Shown: positions 7,085 through 15,800 of the stretch, piece by piece | Numbering within the stretch: position 1 is the first letter of the stretch | Layout: each line of letters starts with the position of its first letter | Assembly: GCF_014274685.1 (NCBI RefSeq) | Contig: NZ_CP060393.1 | Location: 1,423,501-1,487,500 of the forward strand | Direction: 5' to 3' | Length of the DNA: 64,000 bases | Origin: Edaphobacter sp. 4G125 | Lineage (GTDB): Bacteria > Acidobacteriota > Terriglobia > Terriglobales > Acidobacteriaceae | Translations under genes and position numbers: made by a program | The notes under the pieces: model-generated | What the model was told of the DNA's origin: nothing | Database searches by the model: none | Seen by the model: only the letters and a program-made list of their open reading frames with translations

Positions 7085-8563
7085 ATGAATCGAAGAAAGT
7101 TTATTGGACTCAGCTCGACGGCTGCCCTTGCTGCTGTGCAACCGCGTTCGGCCCATTCGCTTCCACCCGCCTCCGCCGATCAGCGCCCCAACTTCCTCTT
7201 CATCATCGCGGACGACATGATGTTCCGCACCATCAACTCCATTAACAACCCTGAGGTCCATACTCCGAACCTCGACAAGCTGGTCCATTCTGGCTGCCAC
7301 TTCACCCACTGCTTCCATCAGGGAGGATGGTCCGGCGCAGTTTGCGTTCCCAGCCGCACCATGCTGAATACGGGACTCTCAACCTTCCGCGCCCACCGCA
7401 GCGACTCTGACAATCAGGCAGTCGCCACTCCGGTCTGGGGCCAAACCCTGCGTGAAGCCGGTTACGACACCTATATCGCCGGCAAGTGGCACCTCGATGC
7501 TGTCTCACTCCAGCGATCCTTCAGCGAGATGGGCCCCGTGGCCCCCGGTTATCTTCCCTCGACACCGGACATGTATAACCGCCCTGCGCCCGGCAACAAC
7601 TGGAGCCCAACAAACCAATCCCTCCTGGGGCACTGGTTGAAAAAAGGAATTTGGCTCAATCATCGCGGTGACGAAACGATCCAGCACTCGAGCGAGCTAT
7701 ACGCCGACGCAGCCATCGAGCACCTGACCAAAGCCGTGCCCAAGAAGACGAATCCCTTCTTCATGTATATCGGCTTCAACGCTCCTCATGATCCGCGCCA
7801 GGCCCCGCAGGAATATCTCGACATGTATCCCGTCGAGAAGATCGCCGTTCCTCCGAACTTCTTGCCGGAACATCCCTTCGATCAAGGCGAACACAAGACC
7901 CGAGACGAACTGCTGGCTCCGTTCCCGCGCACCGAATACGACATTCGTGTCCATCGCCGCGAGTATTACGCGATTATCACGCACATGGATGCGCAGATTG
8001 GCCGCATTCTCGATGCACTGAATGCATCCGGTAAAGCCAAGAACACCTACGTCATCGTCACTGCGGATCACGGACTCGCCGTTGGCGAACACGGCTTGAT
8101 GGGGAAGCAGAACCAGTACGAGTGCTCAATGCGAATGCCGTTCATTATGGTCGGGCCCACGATCAAAGCCGGCAAGCGCGTGGACGAGATGGTCTATCAG
8201 CACTCGATGTACGCCACGACCTGCGATCTAGCAGGAGTAGAGATTCCGAAGCACGTTGAGTTTCCTTCGCTGAAGCCGATACTCCACTCCGACAATCCCC
8301 AGCCCATCAACGATGCGATGTACGGCCGGTTGACCGACCTGCAACGTTCTATCCGGACCAAGCAGCATAAGCTGATTTTCTATCCTCGCCTCAATCGCTA
8401 TCAGGTCTTCGACCTTGAGAAAGACCCATGGGAGATGCACGATCTCGTCGACGACTCCTCCTATGCCGGGGTGAAGCAAGACCTAATCCAAAAGCTCAAA
8501 GAAAAACAAAAGGAATTAGGAGATCCGTTGGACATCGACCATCCTTCCAAGTCCACTGCATAA
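7085..8563 (+). CDS. Tat-exported sulfatase (arylsulfatase A/iduronate-2-sulfatase type)
   Basis: The 492-residue protein starts MNRRKFIGLSSTAALAAV, a Tat-like signal, so it is expected in the periplasm. The formylglycine motif is C87-V-P-S-R91, preceded by metal residues D43-D44 (IIADDMM). Later family blocks are GKWHLD, APHDPRQ, TADHGLAVGEHGLMGK and the C-terminal VFDLEKDPWEMHDL. It hydrolyses sulfate esters, probably from polysaccharides; the substrate cannot be read from sequence. No formylglycine-generating enzyme is recognised in the window. The start has no clear ribosome binding site and lies 50 bases after repeat copy A. Confidence 0.93.
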   Translation: MNRRKFIGLSSTAALAAVQPRSAHSLPPASADQRPNFLFIIADDMMFRTINSINNPEVHTPNLDKLVHSGCHFTHCFHQGGWSGAVCVPSRTMLNTGLSTFRAHRSDSDNQAVATPVWGQTLREAGYDTYIAGKWHLDAVSLQRSFSEMGPVAPGYLPSTPDMYNRPAPGNNWSPTNQSLLGHWLKKGIWLNHRGDETIQHSSELYADAAIEHLTKAVPKKTNPFFMYIGFNAPHDPRQAPQEYLDMYPVEKIAVPPNFLPEHPFDQGEHKTRDELLAPFPRTEYDIRVHRREYYAIITHMDAQIGRILDALNASGKAKNTYVIVTADHGLAVGEHGLMGKQNQYECSMRMPFIMVGPTIKAGKRVDEMVYQHSMYATTCDLAGVEIPKHVEFPSLKPILHSDNPQPINDAMYGRLTDLQRSIRTKQHKLIFYPRLNRYQVFDLEKDPWEMHDLVDDSSYAGVKQDLIQKLKEKQKELGDPLDIDHPSKSTA

Positions 8564-8583
8564 TGCCTCCTCTGGAGGAGGCA
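8564..8583. other. Perfect 20-base palindrome after the sulfatase gene
   Basis: TGCCTCCTCTGGAGGAGGCA begins right at the end of the stop codon and could form a short cruciform or hairpin upstream of the longer stem at 8595-8649. Confidence 0.5.
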
Positions 8584-8594
8584 AACAGACACGT

Positions 8595-8649
8595 AAGCGA
8601 CGAAGTGCCCATTCATGCGATGAAGTCGCATGAATGGGCACTTTCGCTT
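8595..8649. terminator. Very long intergenic hairpin, probable strong terminator
   Basis: An 18-pair perfect stem (8603-8620 with 8626-8643, loop TGAAG) is extended by six more pairs (AAGCGA with TCGCTT) beyond a two-base bulge, giving 24 pairs. It lies between the sulfatase and the dioxygenase gene. No long T-run follows, so processing or a regulatory role is also possible. Confidence 0.6.
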
Positions 8650-8799
8650 AAAGAACGAAGGTGGTTTTCCTTTCGACTAACTTTGAAAGTGCAACTCTTT
8701 GCGCCTTGTGGATAATTTTAAATAACCTCTAAATCACTCTGGCTCAACACTTCCACTTCAAGCTAAGATCGTTGCATTTCTCGATAAGGAGATTTGTCG

Positions 8800-9768
8800 A
8801 TGCCTGTGAACGTGAACCGGCTTCTTCGACATGGAGCAAGTCTGCCTGCGCTTCTCGCTTTTCATTCTCTAAACCTGCCGTCAATAGAGAAGCGGCTTTT
8901 TCGTTCCCATATTCGAGCCAAAGAAACTCATCAACCCAGATTGCCTGAGCTTTCTCTGGTAGAGCGCAGAATCGTTCTCGAATTGAAGAACGAAGGGGTA
9001 TCCGTTACCTCTCTTGCAGAGCTAGCTATCGATGGAACAACAGAGATGGTGATTGCCGGTACCGAGATCTCTCGTGCGCTCTCCACGCTTGCAAAACGCC
9101 CGGATCATTTCAGCGGCCGGAAGGCGGTCAGCGCGGATATCGCGAGTACAGCCAGCTATCGGGCCATCTTTAACTGGGGACTTAACCTGTCTTTGTTGCG
9201 CATCGTAGAAGGATATCTTGATCTTCCTCCTGCCTATGATGGTCCTAAAGTCGCCTATACTCCCGCAGATGGCCGTCAAGCGGGAACCCGTCTATGGCAT
9301 CGTGACCGTGAAGACCGCCGCATGTTGAAGGCTGCGATCTATCTGACGGATGTTCCTGAGAGTGGAGGGCCACTTCAGTGTCTTAAGAGCCAGATCTTCG
9401 ATGGGCCGATCGATCGCGAATTCAGTTATCCCGTATTGAGCCATGAAGAACTGGAACAGAAGCTCAAGCGCAAAATTGCGGAAGAAGACATCACCTCATG
9501 CACAGGGCCCGCAGGAACCATCGTTTTTATGGATACTGCTCGTCTTTTCCATCGCGGAAAACCAGCTGTCTCTGTTGATCGTCGTGCGATCTTTCACAGT
9601 TACTTTTCTCGGAATCCCAGGCATCCTTTCTTTTGCGAAAGGTCTGATCTCTCTCGGGGCGAACTCGAGCAGTTTGCGGCAGGAATGTCTCCCATACAGC
9701 GGGATGCAGTCTTATGGCGAAATTATCTACCCAGTCTCGCCAGGATTGTTCCTGCTAGCGTTACATAA
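8800..9768 (+). CDS. Phytanoyl-CoA dioxygenase (PhyH)-like 2-oxoglutarate/Fe(II) oxygenase
   Basis: The 322-residue protein shows the double-stranded beta-helix iron site: HxD in RLWHRDRED (bases about 9289-9315), then a strand motif AAIYLTDVPESGGPLQ typical of PhyH proteins, and the distal His in DTARLFHRGKPAV (about 9535-9575) followed by the Arg for 2-oxoglutarate (VDRRAIFHSYF). ATG 8800 is preferred to TTG 8794, with AAGGAG at 8786-8791. It stands alone between terminator-like hairpins and gives no pathway clue. Such enzymes hydroxylate small molecules; the substrate is unknown. Confidence 0.82.
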   Translation: MPVNVNRLLRHGASLPALLAFHSLNLPSIEKRLFRSHIRAKETHQPRLPELSLVERRIVLELKNEGVSVTSLAELAIDGTTEMVIAGTEISRALSTLAKRPDHFSGRKAVSADIASTASYRAIFNWGLNLSLLRIVEGYLDLPPAYDGPKVAYTPADGRQAGTRLWHRDREDRRMLKAAIYLTDVPESGGPLQCLKSQIFDGPIDREFSYPVLSHEELEQKLKRKIAEEDITSCTGPAGTIVFMDTARLFHRGKPAVSVDRRAIFHSYFSRNPRHPFFCERSDLSRGELEQFAAGMSPIQRDAVLWRNYLPSLARIVPASVT

Positions 9769-9908
9769 AGAGAACAACGAAGTTCTCCGTTTCGATGATG
9801 GTTTGCGCGAACCACGGAATGCTCTTTTAAGTGGTCATGCCCGCAAAGGTGAAGTATTAGTTCGTGGAGATGTAGGTAAAAGGAGGGTGCGAGTATTTTG
9901 TAAATCTG

Positions 9909-10583
9909 CTACTTTGCCACGATCTCCGCATAGCAAAACCCATTTCTCTCGATCCGTTTTTCGGCGGCTACAGGAATCGGTTGTTTAAACATTGGCCCTG
10001 CATATGCGAAGGTATGAAACTCTCCGTTTTCTCCGCATGGATCAACCCCGACCGGTAGCTCCTTTACCAGCTCTGCATTCCAATCCCTTCCCGCAAAGTT
10101 TGCAGGAACTCGTTTCGGGTCGACACAGGTCAACCGCGCCCTTAGGCCAGCTGACATCATCTCCTGTGTCAGTTGGTCCGTTGGAACTCTCCATAACGGA
10201 AATATTGGCTTTAATCCTGTCCCTTTGAGTTTATTCTCGCGGTACGCTCGAATCTCCTCCAGAAAGAGATCCCCGAATGCAATTCCGGAAAAACCCTCCT
10301 GGATTGCCTGCTTACACACAATTCCCATCCGTCCCTCGTACTCCTCGTTCGAGCAGGGGAAAGGGAGCGGCACCTTCCATAAAGGTAGTCCTGTCGCTTC
10401 TGATTGGCGTTCCAGCAAATCTTCGTGGAATCCATGGATGGCTACTCGCCTGAAGCGCTCATTTATTGTCGTCAGCAGCCCCGCAACCTCATACTCATTC
10501 TGAAATAGACGGGCCTGCCGCAACACATGCAGCGCCCATGCTGAATCCTTTCCTCCGCTCCAGCTCAAAAGAATCTTCTTCAT
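9909..10583 (-). CDS. Dph6-like PP-loop ATP-binding protein (diphthine-ammonia ligase family)
   Basis: The 224-residue protein begins MKKILLSWSGGKDSAWALHVL, the PP-loop (SGGKDS) of the ATP-pyrophosphatase/adenylating family, and ends with the family block VDPCGENGEFHTFAYAGPMF. In eukaryotes and archaea the family amidates diphthine on elongation factor 2. Bacteria lack diphthamide, so the bacterial substrate is not established. It is divergently transcribed from the mgtC-like gene (gap 10584-10673). The 9769-9908 gap on its other side holds no gene that I can see. Confidence 0.85.
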   Translation of the reverse strand: MKKILLSWSGGKDSAWALHVLRQARLFQNEYEVAGLLTTINERFRRVAIHGFHEDLLERQSEATGLPLWKVPLPFPCSNEEYEGRMGIVCKQAIQEGFSGIAFGDLFLEEIRAYRENKLKGTGLKPIFPLWRVPTDQLTQEMMSAGLRARLTCVDPKRVPANFAGRDWNAELVKELPVGVDPCGENGEFHTFAYAGPMFKQPIPVAAEKRIERNGFCYAEIVAK

Positions 10584-10673
10584 CTTTGTTTAATCGCTCT
10601 CCGCCAAAGTTATCCCTTTGTAAGAGGACTGGATATGATTCGCTATTCTAAGCAGGAGTTATAGCTTCGAACG

Positions 10674-11408
10674 ATGACCAATCCCTGGCTTCATTGGTGG
10701 ACCGACTCCGTGCCTTTGCTCGATCAATCGAGCTTTCCACGGCTTTTGTTGGCGTTGATTCTCGGAGCCTGCATTGGGGCTGAACGGCAATGGCGGCAAC
10801 GCGCTGCCGGACTTCGGACCAACACTCTTGTCTGCTTCGGAGCCGCAGCCTTTGTCGACCTTGGCCTGACCGTTGCTCCTGGAACCACACAGGTTATTGC
10901 CTACGTTGTCTCGGGTGTAGGCTTCCTCGGTGCCGGCGCCATCATGAAGGACGGTGGAAGTATCCGCGGTTTGAATACCGCAGCTACATTATGGTGTTCT
11001 GCCGCTGTTGGGGCCTGCGCTGGCGCTGGTGAGATGCTCGATGCTGTCTTTGTGACGGTACTCCTGATCGGGATCAACTCCGTCCTCCGTCCACTCTCTC
11101 GCTATATCGACCAGCGTTCTCTCGCGATGATGGATACGCAGGCGCTATACCGTCTCCGTCTATTTTGCGAAAGTGACTCTCAAGTCGACGCCGAGTATCA
11201 GGTAACCCGCGCGATCGCCTCCCGCCTGCTCGTCCTGCGCGAGATCCGCGTCGAAAAGGTGGAGGAGACAGATACCTCGGTAATTCAGGCCATTCTGGAA
11301 TCGCCTGCCCATGACAAAACCGATTTATCTGCCATTGCCGAGGATCTGCGGAGCTTCTCCTGGACCCGTTCTGTCGAATGGATGGAAACCAGCGCAGAAA
11401 CCGAGTAA
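10674..11408 (+). CDS. MgtC/SapB-family membrane protein
   Basis: The 244-residue protein has the MgtC N-terminal membrane domain with about five helices: LLLALILGACIGAERQWRQR, ...GLRTNTLVCFGAAAF..., GVGFLGAGAIMKDGGSIRGLNTAATLW (the family signature), then a soluble ACT-like C-terminal domain (about residues 155-240). MgtC proteins support growth at low magnesium and modulate the F-ATPase in some pathogens; in free-living bacteria the role is less clear. The start is ATG 10674 with only a distant AGGAG. There is no Mg-transporter gene nearby. Confidence 0.9.
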   Translation: MTNPWLHWWTDSVPLLDQSSFPRLLLALILGACIGAERQWRQRAAGLRTNTLVCFGAAAFVDLGLTVAPGTTQVIAYVVSGVGFLGAGAIMKDGGSIRGLNTAATLWCSAAVGACAGAGEMLDAVFVTVLLIGINSVLRPLSRYIDQRSLAMMDTQALYRLRLFCESDSQVDAEYQVTRAIASRLLVLREIRVEKVEETDTSVIQAILESPAHDKTDLSAIAEDLRSFSWTRSVEWMETSAETE

Positions 11409-11520
11409 AATTATTGTTTCCAATGAATTACTGAGAAAGTCTTGAAAAAGAAGATTACGTGCGTAATTATGTTTTGGAAACTTTAGTTCTGCCATCTTTT
11501 CATCCAATTTAGGCCTCTTC

Positions 11521-11760
11521 ATGTCAGCTGAATCTTCAGCAATAGCGCAATCTGAAACCTCGGCTTCGAACGTCACACAGGCATCCCGTTCCAAGCCACT
11601 TTCTCCAGTTGTCTGCAAACGCTGTGGGAATTACCACACGGTGCGCGCATTCCGAAAGACATTCTGGCAAAAGGTGGTTTGGGTCCGTTTTGGGTACTAT
11701 CCATGGAAATGCCTTGATTGCTCAAATCGCTTTCTTTTTAAAAATCGAGGTCACTTCTAA
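11521..11760 (+). CDS. Small zinc-ribbon protein
   Basis: The 79-residue protein has a Ser/Ala-rich N-terminus and then CKRCGNYHTVRAFRK...GYYPWKCLDCSNRFLF: two CxxC knuckles about 35 residues apart, as in small zinc-ribbon proteins with an intervening hydrophobic WVRFGYYPW patch. It may bind zinc and sit near the membrane. The function is unknown. The 112-base gap upstream is AT-rich and carries an inverted repeat GTTTCCAA (11416) / TTGGAAAC (11474), which might be a regulator site. Confidence 0.7.
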   Translation: MSAESSAIAQSETSASNVTQASRSKPLSPVVCKRCGNYHTVRAFRKTFWQKVVWVRFGYYPWKCLDCSNRFLFKNRGHF

Positions 11761-11822
11761 ACCAGGCTCCATTGACGCATCACATTCTTTGGATCCGGGT
11801 TTTATCCCGGTGGAGACGAAAG

Positions 11823-12134
11823 ATGGTCAATAGACTCCTTCTGACTGCCGGCTGCGTCTTGCTATTTCTCCTGGCATCTGCTCAGGCCCAGGCTCCTCCT
11901 CCGTCATATCCTCGTATAGCTCCTCCACCTCCTCCGCGCGAGGCTATCCCACCTGTTCCTCCGACTCATCCTATGTGGGTCTGGCGCGGAGGCCATTATC
12001 GCTGGTACAGCGGCCGCTACGTCTGGGTGCCTGGAGCATATATCCGCCCACCACGCCCGGGTTATCGCTGGTATCCCGGACGCTGGCGTGAGACTCCTCG
12101 CGGCTGGGTCTGGGTCGAAGGTCGCTGGCATTGA
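11823..12134 (+). CDS. Secreted YXWGXW/WXXGXW repeat protein
   Basis: The 103-residue product starts MVNRLLLTAGCVLLFLLASAQAQA, a clear signal peptide. ATG 11823 has GGAG at 11812-11815, so the longer frame from 11772 is not used. After a Pro-rich stretch come repeated aromatic units WVWRGGHYRWYSGRYVWVPGAY, YRWYPGRW and WVWVEGRW, the pattern of YXWGXW/BcpO-type proteins. These are small envelope proteins of unknown role, common in acidobacteria and proteobacteria. A larger relative is at 61679-62689. Confidence 0.8.
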   Translation: MVNRLLLTAGCVLLFLLASAQAQAPPPSYPRIAPPPPPREAIPPVPPTHPMWVWRGGHYRWYSGRYVWVPGAYIRPPRPGYRWYPGRWRETPRGWVWVEGRWH

Positions 12135-12180
12135 ACTACGGCGCAGTAAGGCCTTCGCTCCATCGCTATATGATCAAGAG

Positions 12181-12762
12181 ATGATAGCTGAAGCCCGCGC
12201 AGAGAAAATCAAAGTTCTCATCTTCGACGTCGATGGTGTTTTGACCGATGGACAGATCTTCGTAATTCCCGGTTCCGATGGAAAGGGAATTGAGTCCAAG
12301 GGATTCGCTGCCCATGATGGTTTAGGAATCTCCCTGGCACGTCTTGGAGGGCTGCGTGTTGGAATCATCACCAAGCGCAACTCGCAGACAGTTGCTATTC
12401 GTGCCCGTGATCTGAAGCTCGAGTTTGTCTACCAGGGCCAGGCGCACAAGATGAATGCCATCCGCGAGATTCTCGAGAAGACCGGTTATACCATCAACGA
12501 AGTTGCCTATGTTGGAGATGACATCATCGACCTTCCCGTGATGCGCCAGTGTGGGCTCGCAATTGCTACAGCCAATGCCCGGCAACAGGTGAAGGATGTG
12601 GCGCATTACATCACTCCAAACCTCGGAGGCTTTGGGGCCGGTCGCGATGCCATCGACTTTATCCTTTCGGCTCAGGGAACGCTGAAACAGGTCATCGAGC
12701 AGTACCTTGATGAGGAAAATCCGGCAGCTGGAGTTGCCGACGTCGGCGTGGGAAATATGTAG
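12181..12762 (+). CDS. kdsC: KdsC-like HAD phosphatase (Kdo-8-phosphate phosphatase)
   Basis: The 193-residue protein has the HAD motif I DVDGVLTDG with nucleophile and acid Asp, motif II/III equivalents IITKRNS and the block AYVGDDIIDLPVM, and no large cap domain, as in tetrameric KdsC. KdsC removes phosphate from Kdo-8-phosphate, giving Kdo for lipopolysaccharide, which fits kdtA and lpxK at 37094-39433. ATG 12181 is chosen because the HAD fold begins shortly after; the ribosome binding site is weak (AAGAG). The C-terminal tail is slightly longer than in E. coli KdsC. A related HAD phosphatase is the alternative. Confidence 0.85.
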   Translation: MIAEARAEKIKVLIFDVDGVLTDGQIFVIPGSDGKGIESKGFAAHDGLGISLARLGGLRVGIITKRNSQTVAIRARDLKLEFVYQGQAHKMNAIREILEKTGYTINEVAYVGDDIIDLPVMRQCGLAIATANARQQVKDVAHYITPNLGGFGAGRDAIDFILSAQGTLKQVIEQYLDEENPAAGVADVGVGNM

Positions 12763-12848
12763 TGCCTGGCAGGGCGGCGAATGAGTGGGTAGCCACCTGC
12801 TAAGTTGTTGGCGAACAAAGATCGAACAAATCCGCGCTAAAATATCCC

Positions 12849-15800
12849 ATGCCTTTGGCTGCCGAAGCGCTGGAAATCCCGACCTCGCTCGCATGGGCGC
12901 ATCCGGTTACGGCTGAATGGTTCCTACGCCGGTTTGGTTCGCCGACGGAGCCGCAGGAAGAGGGGTGGCCTAGCATCCTGGCGGGGAATGCCACGCTCAT
13001 CTCGGCTCCTACAGGAAGCGGAAAGACACTTGCAGCTTTTATGGTCTGTATTGACAAGCTGCTTCGTGAAGCTATCGCGGGAACATTAGCTCCGACGACA
13101 CAGGTCGTCTACGTCAGTCCACTTAAGGCGCTTTCAAACGATGTACAAAAGAATCTTGATCAGCCGCTGCGCGAGATTCAGCAGCTTGCATTAGAGCGCG
13201 GATATCTTTCAACTGAGATTCGCACAGCGGTAAGGACGGGTGACACCTTGCCGAAGGAGCGCGCTGCGATGCTGCGCAATCCGCCGCATATCCTCGTCAC
13301 CACACCGGAATCGCTCTACATCCTGCTTACGGCAGGGAAGTCGCGCGAGCACCTGCGTCGTGTGCATACGGTAATCGTCGACGAGATTCATGCAGTAGCC
13401 GACGACAAGCGTGGCGCTCACCTTGCGCTTTCATTGGAACGGCTAGACGCCCTTGTATGCGGAGAAAACCGACTTTCGCCTGGAGCGTATCTCACGGGAC
13501 TTGCTGCGACTCCGCAGCGCATTGGCCTTTCGGCCACACAGAACCCGATTGAGTTAGTGGCTGATTTTCTTGCGGGTGTTCATCCGGAGAGAAAGCGCGC
13601 AACCATCGTGCAGGTAGGGCAACGGCGCGAGCTTGATCTTGCGATTGAGGTTCCGTCTGACGAGCTAAGCTCTGTAGTTACTACGAAGATGTGGGAAGAG
13701 ATCTTCGACAAGCTCGCCGCTTATACAAAGACGCATCGTTCCACGTTGGTTTTCGTAAACACGCGGCGTCTGGTGGAGAGGATTGCGTTCGCTCTTGCCG
13801 AGCGTCTGGGGCCGGAAAATGTGGCGGCTCACCATGGCTCGCTTTCTCGCACTCTCCGGCTCGATGCCGAGCAGCGATTGAAGAGCGGCCAGATCAAGAT
13901 TCTGATTGCAACGGCCTCGCTCGAACTGGGAATTGATATCGGTGATGTCGATCTTGTCTGCCAGATCGCAACGACACGTTCTGTTGCCGTCGCCATGCAG
14001 CGGATTGGTCGGGCAGGGCACTGGCGAGGAGCTGTTCCGAAGGGCCGCCTTTTTGCAACGACGCGGGATGATCTGGTGGAGCAGGCTGCATTGGTTCGTT
14101 CGATTCGTTCTGGATCTCTCGATCAGCTCGAGATTCCACCAGAACCCATCGATGTTCTGATGCAGCAAATCGTAGCGTCTTGCGGATCCGAACCATGGGA
14201 AGAGCATGCTCTCTACGCGATGTTCACTCGAGCCTGGCCCTATCGCAATCTCACTCGCGCTCGCTTCGACGAGATTGTTGCGTTGCTCTTTTCGGGAATC
14301 GAATCGAGTCGCGGACGGTATGGTGCCTATCTCCTGCGCGATGGTATTAACGGTCAGCTTCATCCACGACGTGGGGCGCGGATGATCGCGATCTCGAACG
14401 GTGGCGCAATCCCTGAGACGAATCTCTACTCCGTCATCCTTCAACCTGAAGGTGTGCAGATCGCGACTCTGGATGAACACTTTGCAGTGGACTCTTCTCC
14501 CGGCGACATTGTTCTGCTCGGCAATTCAAGCTGGCGTATCCAGCGGATCGAGGCAGCAGGTCGTGTTCTTGTTGAGGATGCGCACGGCGCGCCACCGAGC
14601 CTGCCTTTCTGGGAAGGAGAGGCACCGCAGCGCACCGCTGTACTTTCCTCTGGCGTGGCAGAATTGCGGGAACAGATTTCAGCGCTTGTCCCGAATGTTG
14701 TTCCCGGTCACATTTCCCCCGCCGATTCGGAGGTCGCAGCTGCAACCGCATGGTTGATGACGGAGTGCGGCCTCTGTCCTGGCGGAGCGCAGCAACTGAT
14801 CGAGTACATCGTTACAGGGCGAGCGGTTCTCGGTGCGGTTCCATCGAAGACGACAATCATCGCTGAGCGCTTCTTCGATGAAGGCGGTGGGATGCAACTC
14901 ATCCTTCATGCTCCTTTCGGAGGGCGGATCAACAAGGCTTGGGGACTAGCGTTGCGAAAGCGCTTCTGCCGTGGATTCAACTTCGAACTGCAGGCTGCTG
15001 CGACCGATAACGGCATTAACATCTCGCTTGCGGAGCAACACAGCTTTCCATTGGCTGATGTCTTCCAGTTCCTTACAGAGCACACAGCGAAGGAGCTTCT
15101 CGAACAGGCATCGCTGGCTTCACCCATCTTCAAGACTCGCTGGCGGTGGGCTGCGGGGCGGAGTCTGCAACTTCTGCGTTTCTCTAAAGGCAAGCGAATC
15201 GCTCCGCAGATCCAGCGCACGCGCTCTGAGGATCTACTAGCCAGTGTCTTTCCCCAGGCTGCGGCCTGCTTTGAAAATATCGAAGGAGATATTCAGATTC
15301 CCGATCATCCTCTCGTCGATGAAGTGATGAAAGATGTACTCAGCGAGGCGATGGACCTTGAGGGGCTTATCGAGGTTCTTCGCGGAATCAATGATGGGCG
15401 CATCCGCTGCTTGGCAGTAGATACTCCGATGCCATCGCAGTTTGCCCACGAGCTGCTCAATGCAAATCCCTATGCTTTTCTCGATGAAGCTGGACTTGAA
15501 GAGCGCCGCGCTCGTGCGGTTTCTTTATCGAGGACACTGCCCGCTAGCGTTCTCGAAGAAGCGGGAAGGCTCGATCCTCAGGCGATCGATGAGATTCGCC
15601 GCGAGTGCTGGCCTGACCTTCGCGATGAGCACGAATTGCATGACCTACTGCATTCGTTGATCGTCCTTCCAGTTGAGTTCTTCGCCAGCCGAATCGAGGC
15701 TCGTGACTGGCCCGTGTTCTTCGACCGTCTGCTCCGTAACGGCCGTGCCAAGGTTGTTGATAGCAACGGGATCATCTGTTGGGCATCAGCAGAACGAACG

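Noticed and set aside
9443..9988. A 181-codon plus-strand frame after the dioxygenase
   Set aside because: Most of it is another frame of the PhyH-type gene and of the antisense Dph6-like gene; no ribosome binding site.
12088..12180. N-terminal extension of kdsC overlapping the YXWGXW gene
   Set aside because: It overlaps a gene with a good signal peptide, and the HAD fold starts right after ATG 12181.
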